Assembly: GCA_947039985.1 (NCBI GenBank)
Contig: CAMRAP010000043.1
Span: 1-10,381, forward strand
Length of the DNA: 10,381 nucleotides
Direction: 5' to 3'
Source: an uncultured Odoribacter sp.
GTDB taxonomy: Bacteria; Bacteroidota; Bacteroidia; Bacteroidales; Marinifilaceae
The notes under the pieces were generated by a model. The model was not told the DNA's origin, did not search any database, and worked only from the letters and a program-made list of their open reading frames with translations. Shown here piece by piece: positions 1-7,582 of this stretch (positions are counted from its first letter, which is position 1; every line of letters begins with the position of its first letter). The position numbers and the translations under genes are program-made.

Positions 1-2
1 GT

Positions 3-125
3 AATGCCGTTCAAGTGTATACAAGAGATGTAAAAACAGGTCTTCTTGACTATACCGATGAAAGTTTTGACATCAAACTCAATAAACCAGTATTTGTTAT
101 GACTGTGATGCAAAAGCAGATATAG
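3..125 (+). CDS. C-terminal end of an unidentified protein (5' end outside window)
   Basis: Frame 3 is open from the window edge to a TAG at 123-125 and gives 40 residues, starting NAVQVYTRDV and ending VFVMTVMQKQI. The alternation of polar and hydrophobic residues suggests beta strands. The layout (a 'VYTRDVKTG' strand, an acidic turn, then a 'KPVFVMTV' strand) is reminiscent of the closing beta-sandwich of glycoside hydrolases, but 40 residues are too few to assign a family. The neighbour downstream is itself a glycoside-hydrolase-like lipoprotein in the same orientation, which fits a carbohydrate-related locus. The function is not determined. That the fragment is coding is inferred from the open frame at the edge and its sensible amino-acid pattern. 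Confidence 0.5.
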   Translation, partial: NAVQVYTRDVKTGLLDYTDESFDIKLNKPVFVMTVMQKQI

Positions 126-190
126 ATATGACTAATCATATGAATGCTCTATCTGCGACTAGATGTCCAATCGTCTCAACTCCAAATAAC

Positions 191-226
191 GAAATGAATC
201 TATTCACAAGTTGAATTCATTCTTTT
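191..226 (+). terminator. Weak AT-rich hairpin with short T run, possible terminator
   Basis: AATGAAT (193-199) and ATTCATT (215-221) are exact inverted complements around a 15-base spacer, followed almost at once by CTTTTG. It lies about 70 bases after the TAG of the partial gene, on the strand expected for its terminator. An alternative smaller hairpin, ATTCA/TGAAT (202-206/212-216), competes with it. The stem is short and has almost no G-C pairs, so the call is tentative. Confidence 0.25.
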
Positions 227-281
227 GTATCAGAGTTTCCTCTTTGGGGGAGTACAGTATAAGATGGTAAATAATTATGAC

Positions 282-289
282 TACATTTG
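282..289 (+). promoter_or_regulatory. Possible Bacteroidetes -7 promoter element (TACATTTG)
   Basis: TACATTTG matches the TAnnTTTG -7 consensus of the Bacteroidetes housekeeping sigma factor exactly. No TTTG is present at the usual -33 distance; the nearest, at 243-246, lies 35 bases away. If used, it would give the lipoprotein gene a leader of roughly 170 bases. An octamer with two free positions can occur by chance in AT-rich DNA, so confidence is low. Confidence 0.25.
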
Positions 290-464
290 CATAGGTGTCG
301 ATCGCAATGAATTTAACCGTTATTTGACAAAATTGAGAGATTGGCTTCTAACGAGAAGCAAACAATATGCATACAAGAAAAGTATCATCTCATTTCTTGT
401 CTTAAGAAATTATTAAAGCAGGAGAAACACTACAAAATGGAGATTTATCTATAATTTTTTACAC

Positions 465-2066
465 ATGAAAAACAGAATCAAAATGTTAATACTAGTCCTC
501 CTTATAGGACTAAGTGCTTGCCAAAATTCTCAAGGGCCCAACCTAGTACCAAAAACAGCAAATGATTCGCCAAACTATTGGTGTACATGGTATGCTCAAA
601 ATTATTGGCAGCAAAGAGAAGGAGAGATTATTGATTTAAAAAAAATAAACAATCCCAATGCTCGCGAGGAGCTAACCTATGATCACCTATTTAACAATAA
701 AAATGGTTGGATTAAAACTTTCTTACCCAAAGGACGTTCAGACTATTATTTTTTAATTGATCACGGTTGGCAAACAAAAGAAAAAAGTGAGCGCCTAGAA
801 GAAGCGACTCCATTCTTTTCAATGCAACTAGATTCAAGAGACTTTCCCGAATATGCAAATGCAGAAACGAAAGAACAACTAAGGTTGTTTAATGAAGAAG
901 TTCTTAGTCATGGATGGAAAGGTCTAGGCATATGGGTTAGAGGAGAGTTGACTCCAGAGTTAGCAGAAACATTTGTAGAGTGGAGTAAATATGCAGGTAT
1001 TTATTATTGGAAAATAGATGGAGGAGATATCGTTGACTTTGACTCATATAAGGCTAAAATGCGCATATTCCCTGAGCTGCAATTGGAGTATGTAACTCCA
1101 GCAGGAAACATGAATCCAAATTGGGATAAGCCCGGATTAACATCATATCCTTCAGTCTATGCAACAAATGAAAAACACAAAGAAAATACCCTCAGAGTAT
1201 TAAAAAATTCTGATATTTTTAGAACCTACGATGCATCTCCACAGTTAATGTCAACAACAACTCTTAGGCGTACTCATGACATATTGAAATTGACAGCAGG
1301 AAATTCTGAATATATTTCAGTACTTAATCTTCAAGATGACTGTAATGCTGCTGCTGCTTTGGGTTGTTTGGTTGCAAGTAAGCGCCATCCTAATTACAAT
1401 GAAAGATTACTGAATGGTAAAGATCTTCATCATCAACTACACGGCAAGCGTCATATGCAGAAACGAATGAATGAGGCTGATCGTTTTGGAAGATGGTCTA
1501 GGATTGCACCTGCATTTCCAGCAGGAATAGGCACGTACACAGCTTCGAATGACGAACTAATAGATGCTTTCCCATACAATGAATATTCTACTTGGAATAA
1601 AGCGACTTATGGAAAAATAGTTTACCAAAGTGCACCTGCTATTATGGCTCGTAATATGGATTTACCTATAGTCGAGGCAGATGGAGATGTACCTTATGTT
1701 ATGGCTACTACTTATCCCAATGGTCCTGTCTGTGTTGCAACAGAAGGTCGAGTTAAGCCTGAAGATGAGTGGTATTATCCTTTAGCTAAAGTCGAAATAA
1801 AGGTGAAAGATGTCACACAAACTATCGGAATATTTGGATACTATAAAGAACTAGTCATCATCTTTCCTGAAAGTTTAGAAAATATTAAATCTATTTATGC
1901 TCAAGATTTATTGGATGAAAGTTCTGTGGATATTAAATCTAGGGTAAAGATCACAGGTAATTCTTTAATTATTTCTGGAGAGCTAATAAAAGAAATTGGA
2001 TTATCAGCTGGAGATGATGGAGATATTTCTGCCCCAGCTATGGTTATAAAGTTATCAAAAGAATAA
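465..2066 (+). CDS. Exported lipoprotein resembling clan GH-D (GH27/GH36-like) glycoside hydrolases
   Basis: This is a probable cell-envelope glycosidase acting on alpha-galactoside-like sugars; the substrate is inferred. Residues 1-19 form a lipoprotein signal peptide with a hydrophobic core and lipobox LSAC, Cys19 being the lipidated residue. The body starts at about residue 37 with aromatic NYWCTWY. Features recalling GH27/GH36 barrels are DHGWQ (99-103, compare DDGW), GLGIWVRGE (153-161), and YWKIDGGD (181-188), whose Asp185 sits where the nucleophile of the K-x-D motif is found. IFRTYD (251-256) supplies Asp256 as a possible acid/base, 71 residues later. The segment from about 440 onward looks like a small beta-sandwich. 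The large N-terminal domain of classical GH36 enzymes is missing. The stretch DDCNAAAALGCLVASKRHP (291-309) is distinctive and unfamiliar. The start at 465 is fixed by the signal peptide. No acidic run follows Cys19, so surface display is uncertain. The gene appears monocistronic, with a stem-loop after the stop. A catalytically altered relative is possible. Confidence 0.75.
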   Translation: MKNRIKMLILVLLIGLSACQNSQGPNLVPKTANDSPNYWCTWYAQNYWQQREGEIIDLKKINNPNAREELTYDHLFNNKNGWIKTFLPKGRSDYYFLIDHGWQTKEKSERLEEATPFFSMQLDSRDFPEYANAETKEQLRLFNEEVLSHGWKGLGIWVRGELTPELAETFVEWSKYAGIYYWKIDGGDIVDFDSYKAKMRIFPELQLEYVTPAGNMNPNWDKPGLTSYPSVYATNEKHKENTLRVLKNSDIFRTYDASPQLMSTTTLRRTHDILKLTAGNSEYISVLNLQDDCNAAAALGCLVASKRHPNYNERLLNGKDLHHQLHGKRHMQKRMNEADRFGRWSRIAPAFPAGIGTYTASNDELIDAFPYNEYSTWNKATYGKIVYQSAPAIMARNMDLPIVEADGDVPYVMATTYPNGPVCVATEGRVKPEDEWYYPLAKVEIKVKDVTQTIGIFGYYKELVIIFPESLENIKSIYAQDLLDESSVDIKSRVKITGNSLIISGELIKEIGLSAGDDGDISAPAMVIKLSKE

Positions 2067-2075
2067 ATGAGCTCG

Positions 2076-2114
2076 TATTACTAAGAAGTATTCTATCATT
2101 TAGTAATTATTTTG
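2076..2114 (+). terminator. Stem-loop with T-rich tail after the GH-like lipoprotein
   Basis: ATTACTAA (2077-2084) pairs exactly with TTAGTAAT (2100-2107) around a 15-base loop, and TATTATTTTG follows. It begins 10 bases after the TAA of the lipoprotein gene, the usual place for an intrinsic terminator. The stem is AT-rich, so it is weaker than a classical terminator. A second small inverted repeat, TTCAAG/CTTGAA (2122-2127/2137-2142), follows downstream. Confidence 0.45.
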
Positions 2115-2207
2115 TTCATCATTCAAGATGTTTTAACTTGAACTCTATAGTGTTATTGAACTCCTTTTGCGAGTAAAATTAAGATTCCTTATAGCAACAA
2201 GTAACAG

Positions 2208-2237
2208 TTTCTTTATTAATGATTTTTTGTACTTTTG
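2208..2237 (+). promoter_or_regulatory. Probable Bacteroidetes promoter for the SNF2-folC-methyltransferase operon
   Basis: TACTTTTG (2230-2237) fits the TAnnTTTG -7 consensus. A degenerate -33 element, TTTC (2208-2211, consensus TTTG), lies 18 bases upstream of it. Transcription would start near 2244, about 15 bases before the ATG at 2259, giving a short leader without an obvious Shine-Dalgarno sequence, which is common in this phylum. Position just upstream of a large gene and after a terminator-like hairpin supports the call. Confidence 0.5.
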
Positions 2238-2258
2238 TACTAGATAACATACATATAC

Positions 2259-5200
2259 ATGACAACAACAATAAACGACGAAATAATAGCGAAGCTGATA
2301 AACTATATGGCATGGAGAATGTCACCAGTCAACAAGGAGGAAATTGTATCGTTTTTACGCTACAATAATATATCCACCAAAAGTCAGCTAGAAAATATAA
2401 TAAAAGAACTTTCAAGCAAAGGACTCATCATTCTACAAACATCTGATATCTTTTATCAAAAAGAATACATTCTTCCATACACTAAATATTGGGACATACT
2501 TTGGGAAATAAAGAAAAACAACTTTTCTGAATTTTATAAAATCAGCGATAAAATTTATAATCGTCTGTATAGTAATAATAATATAAAAGCACTAAGAGGT
2601 CACCTTTTAGAGTGGGCTATCACAGGATACGATCCTACAGAACGCCTCATCATTCCAAGTGGCAGTTCATTTTTTATAGCTCTTTTTCAAAAACTACTAT
2701 TACATTCAAAATGGGCTCCCATACTGCCTGTATTTATAGATGATGACATCATCTTAATTGCTAACTCATACATTGATTCAGCTGAATTAGGTATGGATTT
2801 TGAAGCCATGGAGAAACACAAAAAAATCTTCCTAGAGAATCCATATTTAGATTATACCGTAAAGGCCATTTTAAGATCTGACTGCATCTTTTTTTCGCAT
2901 GTTTTGACGGGCAACATAAAAGATATTCCCAATATTGCACTGACGGAACGAACCAGTGGACTCTTTGCAATGGCTCTTTATCACCAATACAATAAAGACT
3001 ATTCAAAAGCTGTCAATTTCTATAAAAAGGCTATTAAACTAGAAAATTATTCCGAGTATCCTTACAATACGTTCTATGCTATAACCTATATTTTGGCATT
3101 ATTCAATGACAAAAGAGCGATGTCACAAAGTAAATTATTTAAATTATTTAACCTTCATACAACTCTTGTCTCTAGCCATATACCTATATTCTTATTGATG
3201 TCTGTTCTTTTGGACAAAAATACAACGGAAATACTTCATACTTTTGAAATCAATAAAATAGCCTCACGCCAATTGACACGTGTTGCCTGTGAACTTATCA
3301 TTCATCACTATCAACTGGCTAATTTGGGCAGTGAGTGGCAAAATAAGATGACTGCATTTCTTGTCGATCATAAACTTAAACTTTTACAACTAGAATTTTC
3401 ATCAGAGCTTTCTACACTAAAAGATAAACAAACATCTCTTATCGAAGAAATTGGTGCATCACCTCTTTTTGTAAAACATTATATACTTGAAAATTGGCAA
3501 AAAACGATCAATACACTCAATGACACTATTCTAATAAAATGTGCCACACCTAAGTCTATTGTAACAAATAGTAGAGTGTTTTACCTCGTAGATAGTTCTG
3601 GTAATTTCACTCCTCGTTTACAAAAAACAAAAGATGGAATAACATGGACAAAAGGACGGAATATCGCTCTTTCTACATTTCGCTCTTTAACAGCTGAGGG
3701 AATGAGTAATCTAGATAAACAAGTGGCATCGTATGTAAAGTGCTATAGCTCATGGAATGGGGGGGATGTGTACGAACTAAATGGAAATAAGGTGTTTGCT
3801 ACTCTTATTGGTCATCCACTTGTTTTTCAAGAAAGAAATCCAGATATACCTGTTCAAATTATAAAAGATAATGTTCAACTCATCGTAGAGAGCAATACAG
3901 ATGGATACTATATCAGCACAAATGCACAAAAAACAGATAATAGTCGGACTGTTGTAGTCAGAGAGAATGACACATTATACCGAGTTTTTGAGCTAACAGC
4001 CATACAAAGAGATATTATAAAAGCATTTAGTCAAAATTCTATCTTCCCCCTCTCCGCTAAAGAGCAGTTAACTGAACTATTAGCTAAAATAGCACCTAGT
4101 ATTACGGTGCATTCAGACCTAGTCAAAAAAGTTGATAATTTTAAATCAATTGCTTCTAGCTCTAAAATAACCATACAGTTACAACCCATGTCGAATGGCG
4201 TAAAGGTGGAACTATTTGTAAAACCTTTAGAGGATCACCCCCCCTACTGCAAGGCTGGACAAGGAACAGCAAGTATTATAGGATTGAAGGGAGGTGAGCA
4301 AGTGATGGCTACACGGAAATTAAAAAAGGAGATTGATAATTATCATATCATTAACGAAATCTTGAAAAAAGTAGGCAAGGATGAGGATATTGAGGACGTT
4401 GCTTTCTTTGACGACTATTATGAATGTCTTGAGCTGATTGAGCAAGTACAGTCTTTAGATAAGATAGCCCGAGTGGAATGGCCTGAAGGGGCTAAACTTA
4501 AAATAAAAGGTATAGCTGACTTTGACAAAATAAAAATCTCCATGAAAGGACGAGCTTCTTGGTTCGAAGTAGAAGGAGAACTGTATGTCGACAAAAATTT
4601 ACAACTAAGCATTGCCGAATTATTAGAAAAGAACCGCAACAGTAAAGGTCGATTTATTGCACTGAATGAGTCGGATTATATTGCACTATCTAAAGAGCTG
4701 CGCTCGAAACTGAATGAGTTGGATTCTCGCATTATCAAAGATAAGAAAAAACTACAACTCTCTTCGTTTAGCACCTCCATTGTTAGCGATCTTGAAAGTC
4801 GTGGAGTAGCCATCAAAAAAGATAAAAAGTTTGCTGAACTTCAGGAAAGGATAGAAACTTCAGACAAACTAGCCATTACTGTTCCAACATCACTTCAAGC
4901 AGAGTTGAGAGACTATCAACTAGATGGATTTCAGTGGATGTCGAAATTAGCAAGCTGGGGAGCAGGAGCTTGTTTGGCAGATGATATGGGACTGGGTAAA
5001 ACGGTTCAATCCATTGCCTTGATGTTGAGTAGAGCGAAACAAGGTCCTACGCTAATTGTTGCCCCAGCATCTGTGGTTCCAAACTGGCAAAATGAACTTT
5101 TACGATTTGCACCTTCCCTGAATTGCAAGGTGCTACATGACAATACATCGCAGAGAAAAGAGATTGTATCTGAAGCGGCTGAATATGATGTGGTACTGAC

Positions 5201-6272
5201 CACTTATGGATTATTAAACTATGAGTCGGAACTTTTGTGCAGTCGGGAGTGGAATATTATATTGCTCGACGAAGCACACACGATAAAGAATAAAGAGACT
5301 AAGATGTCAAAAGCAGCAATGATGCTTCAAGGAGATTTCAGACTATTATTGACAGGTACACCTATTCAAAATCACTTGGGAGAGATCTGGAATCTATTTC
5401 AATTTGCTATGCCAGGATTATTGGGTCCATTTGAACATTTTAACAACCGATTTATTCAACCGATAGAAAAGGATCATGATAAATCTCGCCAGTTGCAATT
5501 GAAAAAAATGCTACAGCCATTTTTATTACGTAGAACGAAGTCGGAAGTGCTGGATGAATTGCCTACAAAAACAGAAATTGTATATGATGTTCAATTGTCG
5601 GATGCTGAGCGTGCATTCTACGAGAACATCCGACAAATGGCTATTCTAAATATGGAGGATGGTACACTGAATCCATTACAGACCCTAGCAGAGATTACCA
5701 AATTGAGACAAGCTGCTTGCCACCCTGCATTGATTGATAATAGTTTAGATATTCCATCATCGAAAGTAGAGGTTCTTTTAAATCTCACCGAAAGCTTAAT
5801 TGCGAACAATCACCGTGCTTTGGTATTCAGTCAATTTACCTCTTTCCTAAAATTAGTGCGCAAGGAACTTGACAGCAAAGGGATAAAGTATCTGTATTTA
5901 GATGGATCGGTTAGCATACGAGACCGTGAGAAGCTAGTCAAGGATTTTCAACAAGGAGAAATACCTCTATTTTTAATTAGCTTAAAGGCAGGAGGAACAG
6001 GACTAAATCTGACGGCTGCCGATTATGTGATACATTTGGATCCATGGTGGAATCCTGCCGTGGAGGATCAAGCGTCCGACCGTGCACACCGTATAGGACA
6101 AACTCGACCAGTGACTATATATCGCCTAATTGCAAAGCAGACGATTGAGGAGAAGATTATACAATTACATAAGAGTAAGAAATCACTTGCCGACTCTTTA
6201 CTAGAGGGAAGTAATATGGCACATAAGCTTACAAAGAGTGAAATGTTGGGTCTTTTGAAGGATGAGTTCTAA
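2259..6272 (+). CDS. SNF2-family DEAH-box ATPase/helicase with large N-terminal extension
   Basis: This is a cytoplasmic double-stranded-DNA translocase of the Swi2/Snf2 (HepA-like) class, which remodels protein-DNA complexes; the exact target is unknown. The SNF2 core occupies about residues 880-1325. It has LADDMGLGKT (Lys914 in motif I), LLDEAH (DEAH at 1004-1007, motif II), LLTGTPIQNHL (motif III), LLRRTKSEV, SLKAGGTGLNLT (motif V) and SDRAHRIGQ (motif VI, Arg1275 and Arg1278), so the ATPase looks intact. Just before it, about 760-825, RASWFEVEGELYVD and GRFIALNESDY resemble the helicase-associated region of bacterial SNF2 proteins. Residues 1-75 look like a winged helix, and around 235-290 the pattern ALYHQYNKDYSKAVNFYKKAIKLE is TPR-like. 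Residues 300-750 were not recognised. At 1337 residues it is longer than compact bacterial SNF2 proteins, which are nearer 1000. folC follows after 30 bases, so co-transcription is likely. Two seven-base homopolymers (3759-3765, 4238-4244) lie inside the frame. Confidence 0.95.
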   Translation: MTTTINDEIIAKLINYMAWRMSPVNKEEIVSFLRYNNISTKSQLENIIKELSSKGLIILQTSDIFYQKEYILPYTKYWDILWEIKKNNFSEFYKISDKIYNRLYSNNNIKALRGHLLEWAITGYDPTERLIIPSGSSFFIALFQKLLLHSKWAPILPVFIDDDIILIANSYIDSAELGMDFEAMEKHKKIFLENPYLDYTVKAILRSDCIFFSHVLTGNIKDIPNIALTERTSGLFAMALYHQYNKDYSKAVNFYKKAIKLENYSEYPYNTFYAITYILALFNDKRAMSQSKLFKLFNLHTTLVSSHIPIFLLMSVLLDKNTTEILHTFEINKIASRQLTRVACELIIHHYQLANLGSEWQNKMTAFLVDHKLKLLQLEFSSELSTLKDKQTSLIEEIGASPLFVKHYILENWQKTINTLNDTILIKCATPKSIVTNSRVFYLVDSSGNFTPRLQKTKDGITWTKGRNIALSTFRSLTAEGMSNLDKQVASYVKCYSSWNGGDVYELNGNKVFATLIGHPLVFQERNPDIPVQIIKDNVQLIVESNTDGYYISTNAQKTDNSRTVVVRENDTLYRVFELTAIQRDIIKAFSQNSIFPLSAKEQLTELLAKIAPSITVHSDLVKKVDNFKSIASSSKITIQLQPMSNGVKVELFVKPLEDHPPYCKAGQGTASIIGLKGGEQVMATRKLKKEIDNYHIINEILKKVGKDEDIEDVAFFDDYYECLELIEQVQSLDKIARVEWPEGAKLKIKGIADFDKIKISMKGRASWFEVEGELYVDKNLQLSIAELLEKNRNSKGRFIALNESDYIALSKELRSKLNELDSRIIKDKKKLQLSSFSTSIVSDLESRGVAIKKDKKFAELQERIETSDKLAITVPTSLQAELRDYQLDGFQWMSKLASWGAGACLADDMGLGKTVQSIALMLSRAKQGPTLIVAPASVVPNWQNELLRFAPSLNCKVLHDNTSQRKEIVSEAAEYDVVLTTYGLLNYESELLCSREWNIILLDEAHTIKNKETKMSKAAMMLQGDFRLLLTGTPIQNHLGEIWNLFQFAMPGLLGPFEHFNNRFIQPIEKDHDKSRQLQLKKMLQPFLLRRTKSEVLDELPTKTEIVYDVQLSDAERAFYENIRQMAILNMEDGTLNPLQTLAEITKLRQAACHPALIDNSLDIPSSKVEVLLNLTESLIANNHRALVFSQFTSFLKLVRKELDSKGIKYLYLDGSVSIRDREKLVKDFQQGEIPLFLISLKAGGTGLNLTAADYVIHLDPWWNPAVEDQASDRAHRIGQTRPVTIYRLIAKQTIEEKIIQLHKSKKSLADSLLEGSNMAHKLTKSEMLGLLKDEF

Positions 6273-6302
6273 GAACTTGCTACGATAAATTTTAAATATA
6301 CA

Positions 6303-7577
6303 ATGAACTACCAAGAAACCCTAGACTGGCTATTTGCTCAGCTCCCCATGTATCAACGAGAGGGGCAGGCAGCCTATAAAGCAAACTTAGATAATACACT
6401 AGCGTTAGATCAATATTTGGGGCATCCTCATCAAGAATTCAAGAGTGTGCATATTGCAGGAACCAATGGAAAAGGATCTGTTTCTCATCTCTTAGCCTCT
6501 ATCTTGCAAGAGGCAGGATACAAAGTTGGATTATATACATCTCCCCACTTAAAAGATTTTCGGGAACGCATAAAAATCAATGGTGAGATGCTTAGCGAAG
6601 CCTATGTGGTGGATTTTGTGGGTGAACATAAAGACTTGTTTGCAGAAATATGTCCCTCCTTTTTTGAAATGACAGTTGCGATGGCGTTCAAATATTTTGC
6701 AGATAGGCAAGTGGATATTGCTGTGATTGAAGTTGGATTAGGAGGACGATTAGACTCTACGAATATCATCTTTCCTTTAGCATCAGTGGTCACCAATATC
6801 TCTTTCGACCATATGGCACTCTTGGGAGATAGCATTGAAAAGATTGCTGGAGAGAAGGCAGGTATTATAAAGAAAGATGTTCCTGTAATTGTTGGAACTA
6901 GAGATACAACCTACGATTTTGTTTTTGAACAGAAAGCAAAGGAGCTTGAAACCTCTATTGAATTTGCAACAGATAACTGGACTAGTGAACGCAATGAAGA
7001 TACGAGCTATAAATTGAAACATCATTCTGGATGGAATTTCCAAGATTTACAAAGCGAATTAAAAGGGGCTTACCAACAAAAAAATATCCCAACGGTTTTA
7101 GAGACGATTTTAGCACTACGCAATAGTGGACTTGCGATCACAGATAAACATATTTATCAAGGAGTGGCAAAGGTGATTACAAATACAGGACTGTACGGAC
7201 GCTGGCAAACACTCAACACCTCTCCCCTCACCATTTGCGACACAGGGCACAATGTTGATGGAATAACAGAAGTGGTGAAACAACTCAAAACATATACCTA
7301 CCAGCAGTTACACTTTGTTATCGGTATGGTTAATGATAAAGATATTGAGCATGTATTGGATCTTTTACCAAAGGATGCCATCTATTATTTTTGTAAAGCA
7401 TCCATCCCACGCGCTATGAATGAGGAGGTTTTAGCTGAAAAAGCAAAAGCCTTTGGACTACAAGGAACTGCTTTCTCAACAGTAGCAAAAGCATATAGTG
7501 CTGCACGCCAATCAGCCACAGCCGAAGATATGATTTATATCGGTGGAAGTACCTTTGTTGTAGCAGAAGTAATTTAA
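6303..7577 (+). CDS. folC: Bifunctional dihydrofolate synthase / folylpolyglutamate synthase
   Basis: This cytoplasmic, ATP-dependent Mur-ligase-like enzyme adds L-glutamate to dihydropteroate and extends the gamma-glutamyl tail of folates. The 424 residues match the family length. Visible signatures are the P-loop GTNGKGSVSH (53-62), YTSPHL (78-83), FFEMTVAMAF (120-129), IEVGLGGRLDSTN (142-154) and SFDHMALLGDSIEKIAGEKAGIIK (167-190). Lys185 lies where the family carries a carbamylated lysine. GRW (299-301) opens the C-terminal domain, followed by DTGHN (313-317), a variant of the usual DGAHN. The ATG at 6303 places the P-loop at the usual distance from the N terminus. It lies 30 bases after the SNF2 gene and 5 bases before the methyltransferase gene, so the three are probably one transcript. 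Whether both activities are present cannot be read from the sequence; the bifunctional form is usual in bacteria with one folC. Confidence 0.95.
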   Translation: MNYQETLDWLFAQLPMYQREGQAAYKANLDNTLALDQYLGHPHQEFKSVHIAGTNGKGSVSHLLASILQEAGYKVGLYTSPHLKDFRERIKINGEMLSEAYVVDFVGEHKDLFAEICPSFFEMTVAMAFKYFADRQVDIAVIEVGLGGRLDSTNIIFPLASVVTNISFDHMALLGDSIEKIAGEKAGIIKKDVPVIVGTRDTTYDFVFEQKAKELETSIEFATDNWTSERNEDTSYKLKHHSGWNFQDLQSELKGAYQQKNIPTVLETILALRNSGLAITDKHIYQGVAKVITNTGLYGRWQTLNTSPLTICDTGHNVDGITEVVKQLKTYTYQQLHFVIGMVNDKDIEHVLDLLPKDAIYYFCKASIPRAMNEEVLAEKAKAFGLQGTAFSTVAKAYSAARQSATAEDMIYIGGSTFVVAEVI

Positions 7578-7582
7578 TTTTT

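Larger units (their letters stand above)
126..464. other. Intergenic stretch without a convincing gene
   Basis: These 339 bases separate the partial gene from the GH-like lipoprotein. The longest open frame runs 225-416 on the + strand. It needs a TTG start for 63 residues, or the ATG at 264 for 50. GGGGGAG lies about a dozen bases before that ATG, but the peptide resembles nothing I know and has no signal peptide or clear motif, so I do not call it a gene. The frame is the same as that of the lipoprotein and stays open from 417 to 464, but without a start codon. A weak hairpin (191-226) and one TAnnTTTG match (282-289) are the only other structures seen. A remnant of a decayed gene is possible. 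Confidence 0.5.

Noticed and set aside
225..416. 63-residue open frame between the partial gene and the GH-like lipoprotein
   Set aside because: It needs a TTG start, or ATG at 264 for 50 residues. It shows no motif or signal peptide and resembles nothing known to me; described only under the intergenic stretch.
437..454. ATG at 437 preceded by GGAGAAA as a start for the lipoprotein or a leader peptide
   Set aside because: It is out of frame with the lipoprotein and stops after five codons; the signal peptide fixes the lipoprotein start at 465.
6602..7043. Minus-strand open frames within folC and within the other + strand genes
   Set aside because: They are fully covered by genes with clear family motifs and show no start signals or recognisable content.
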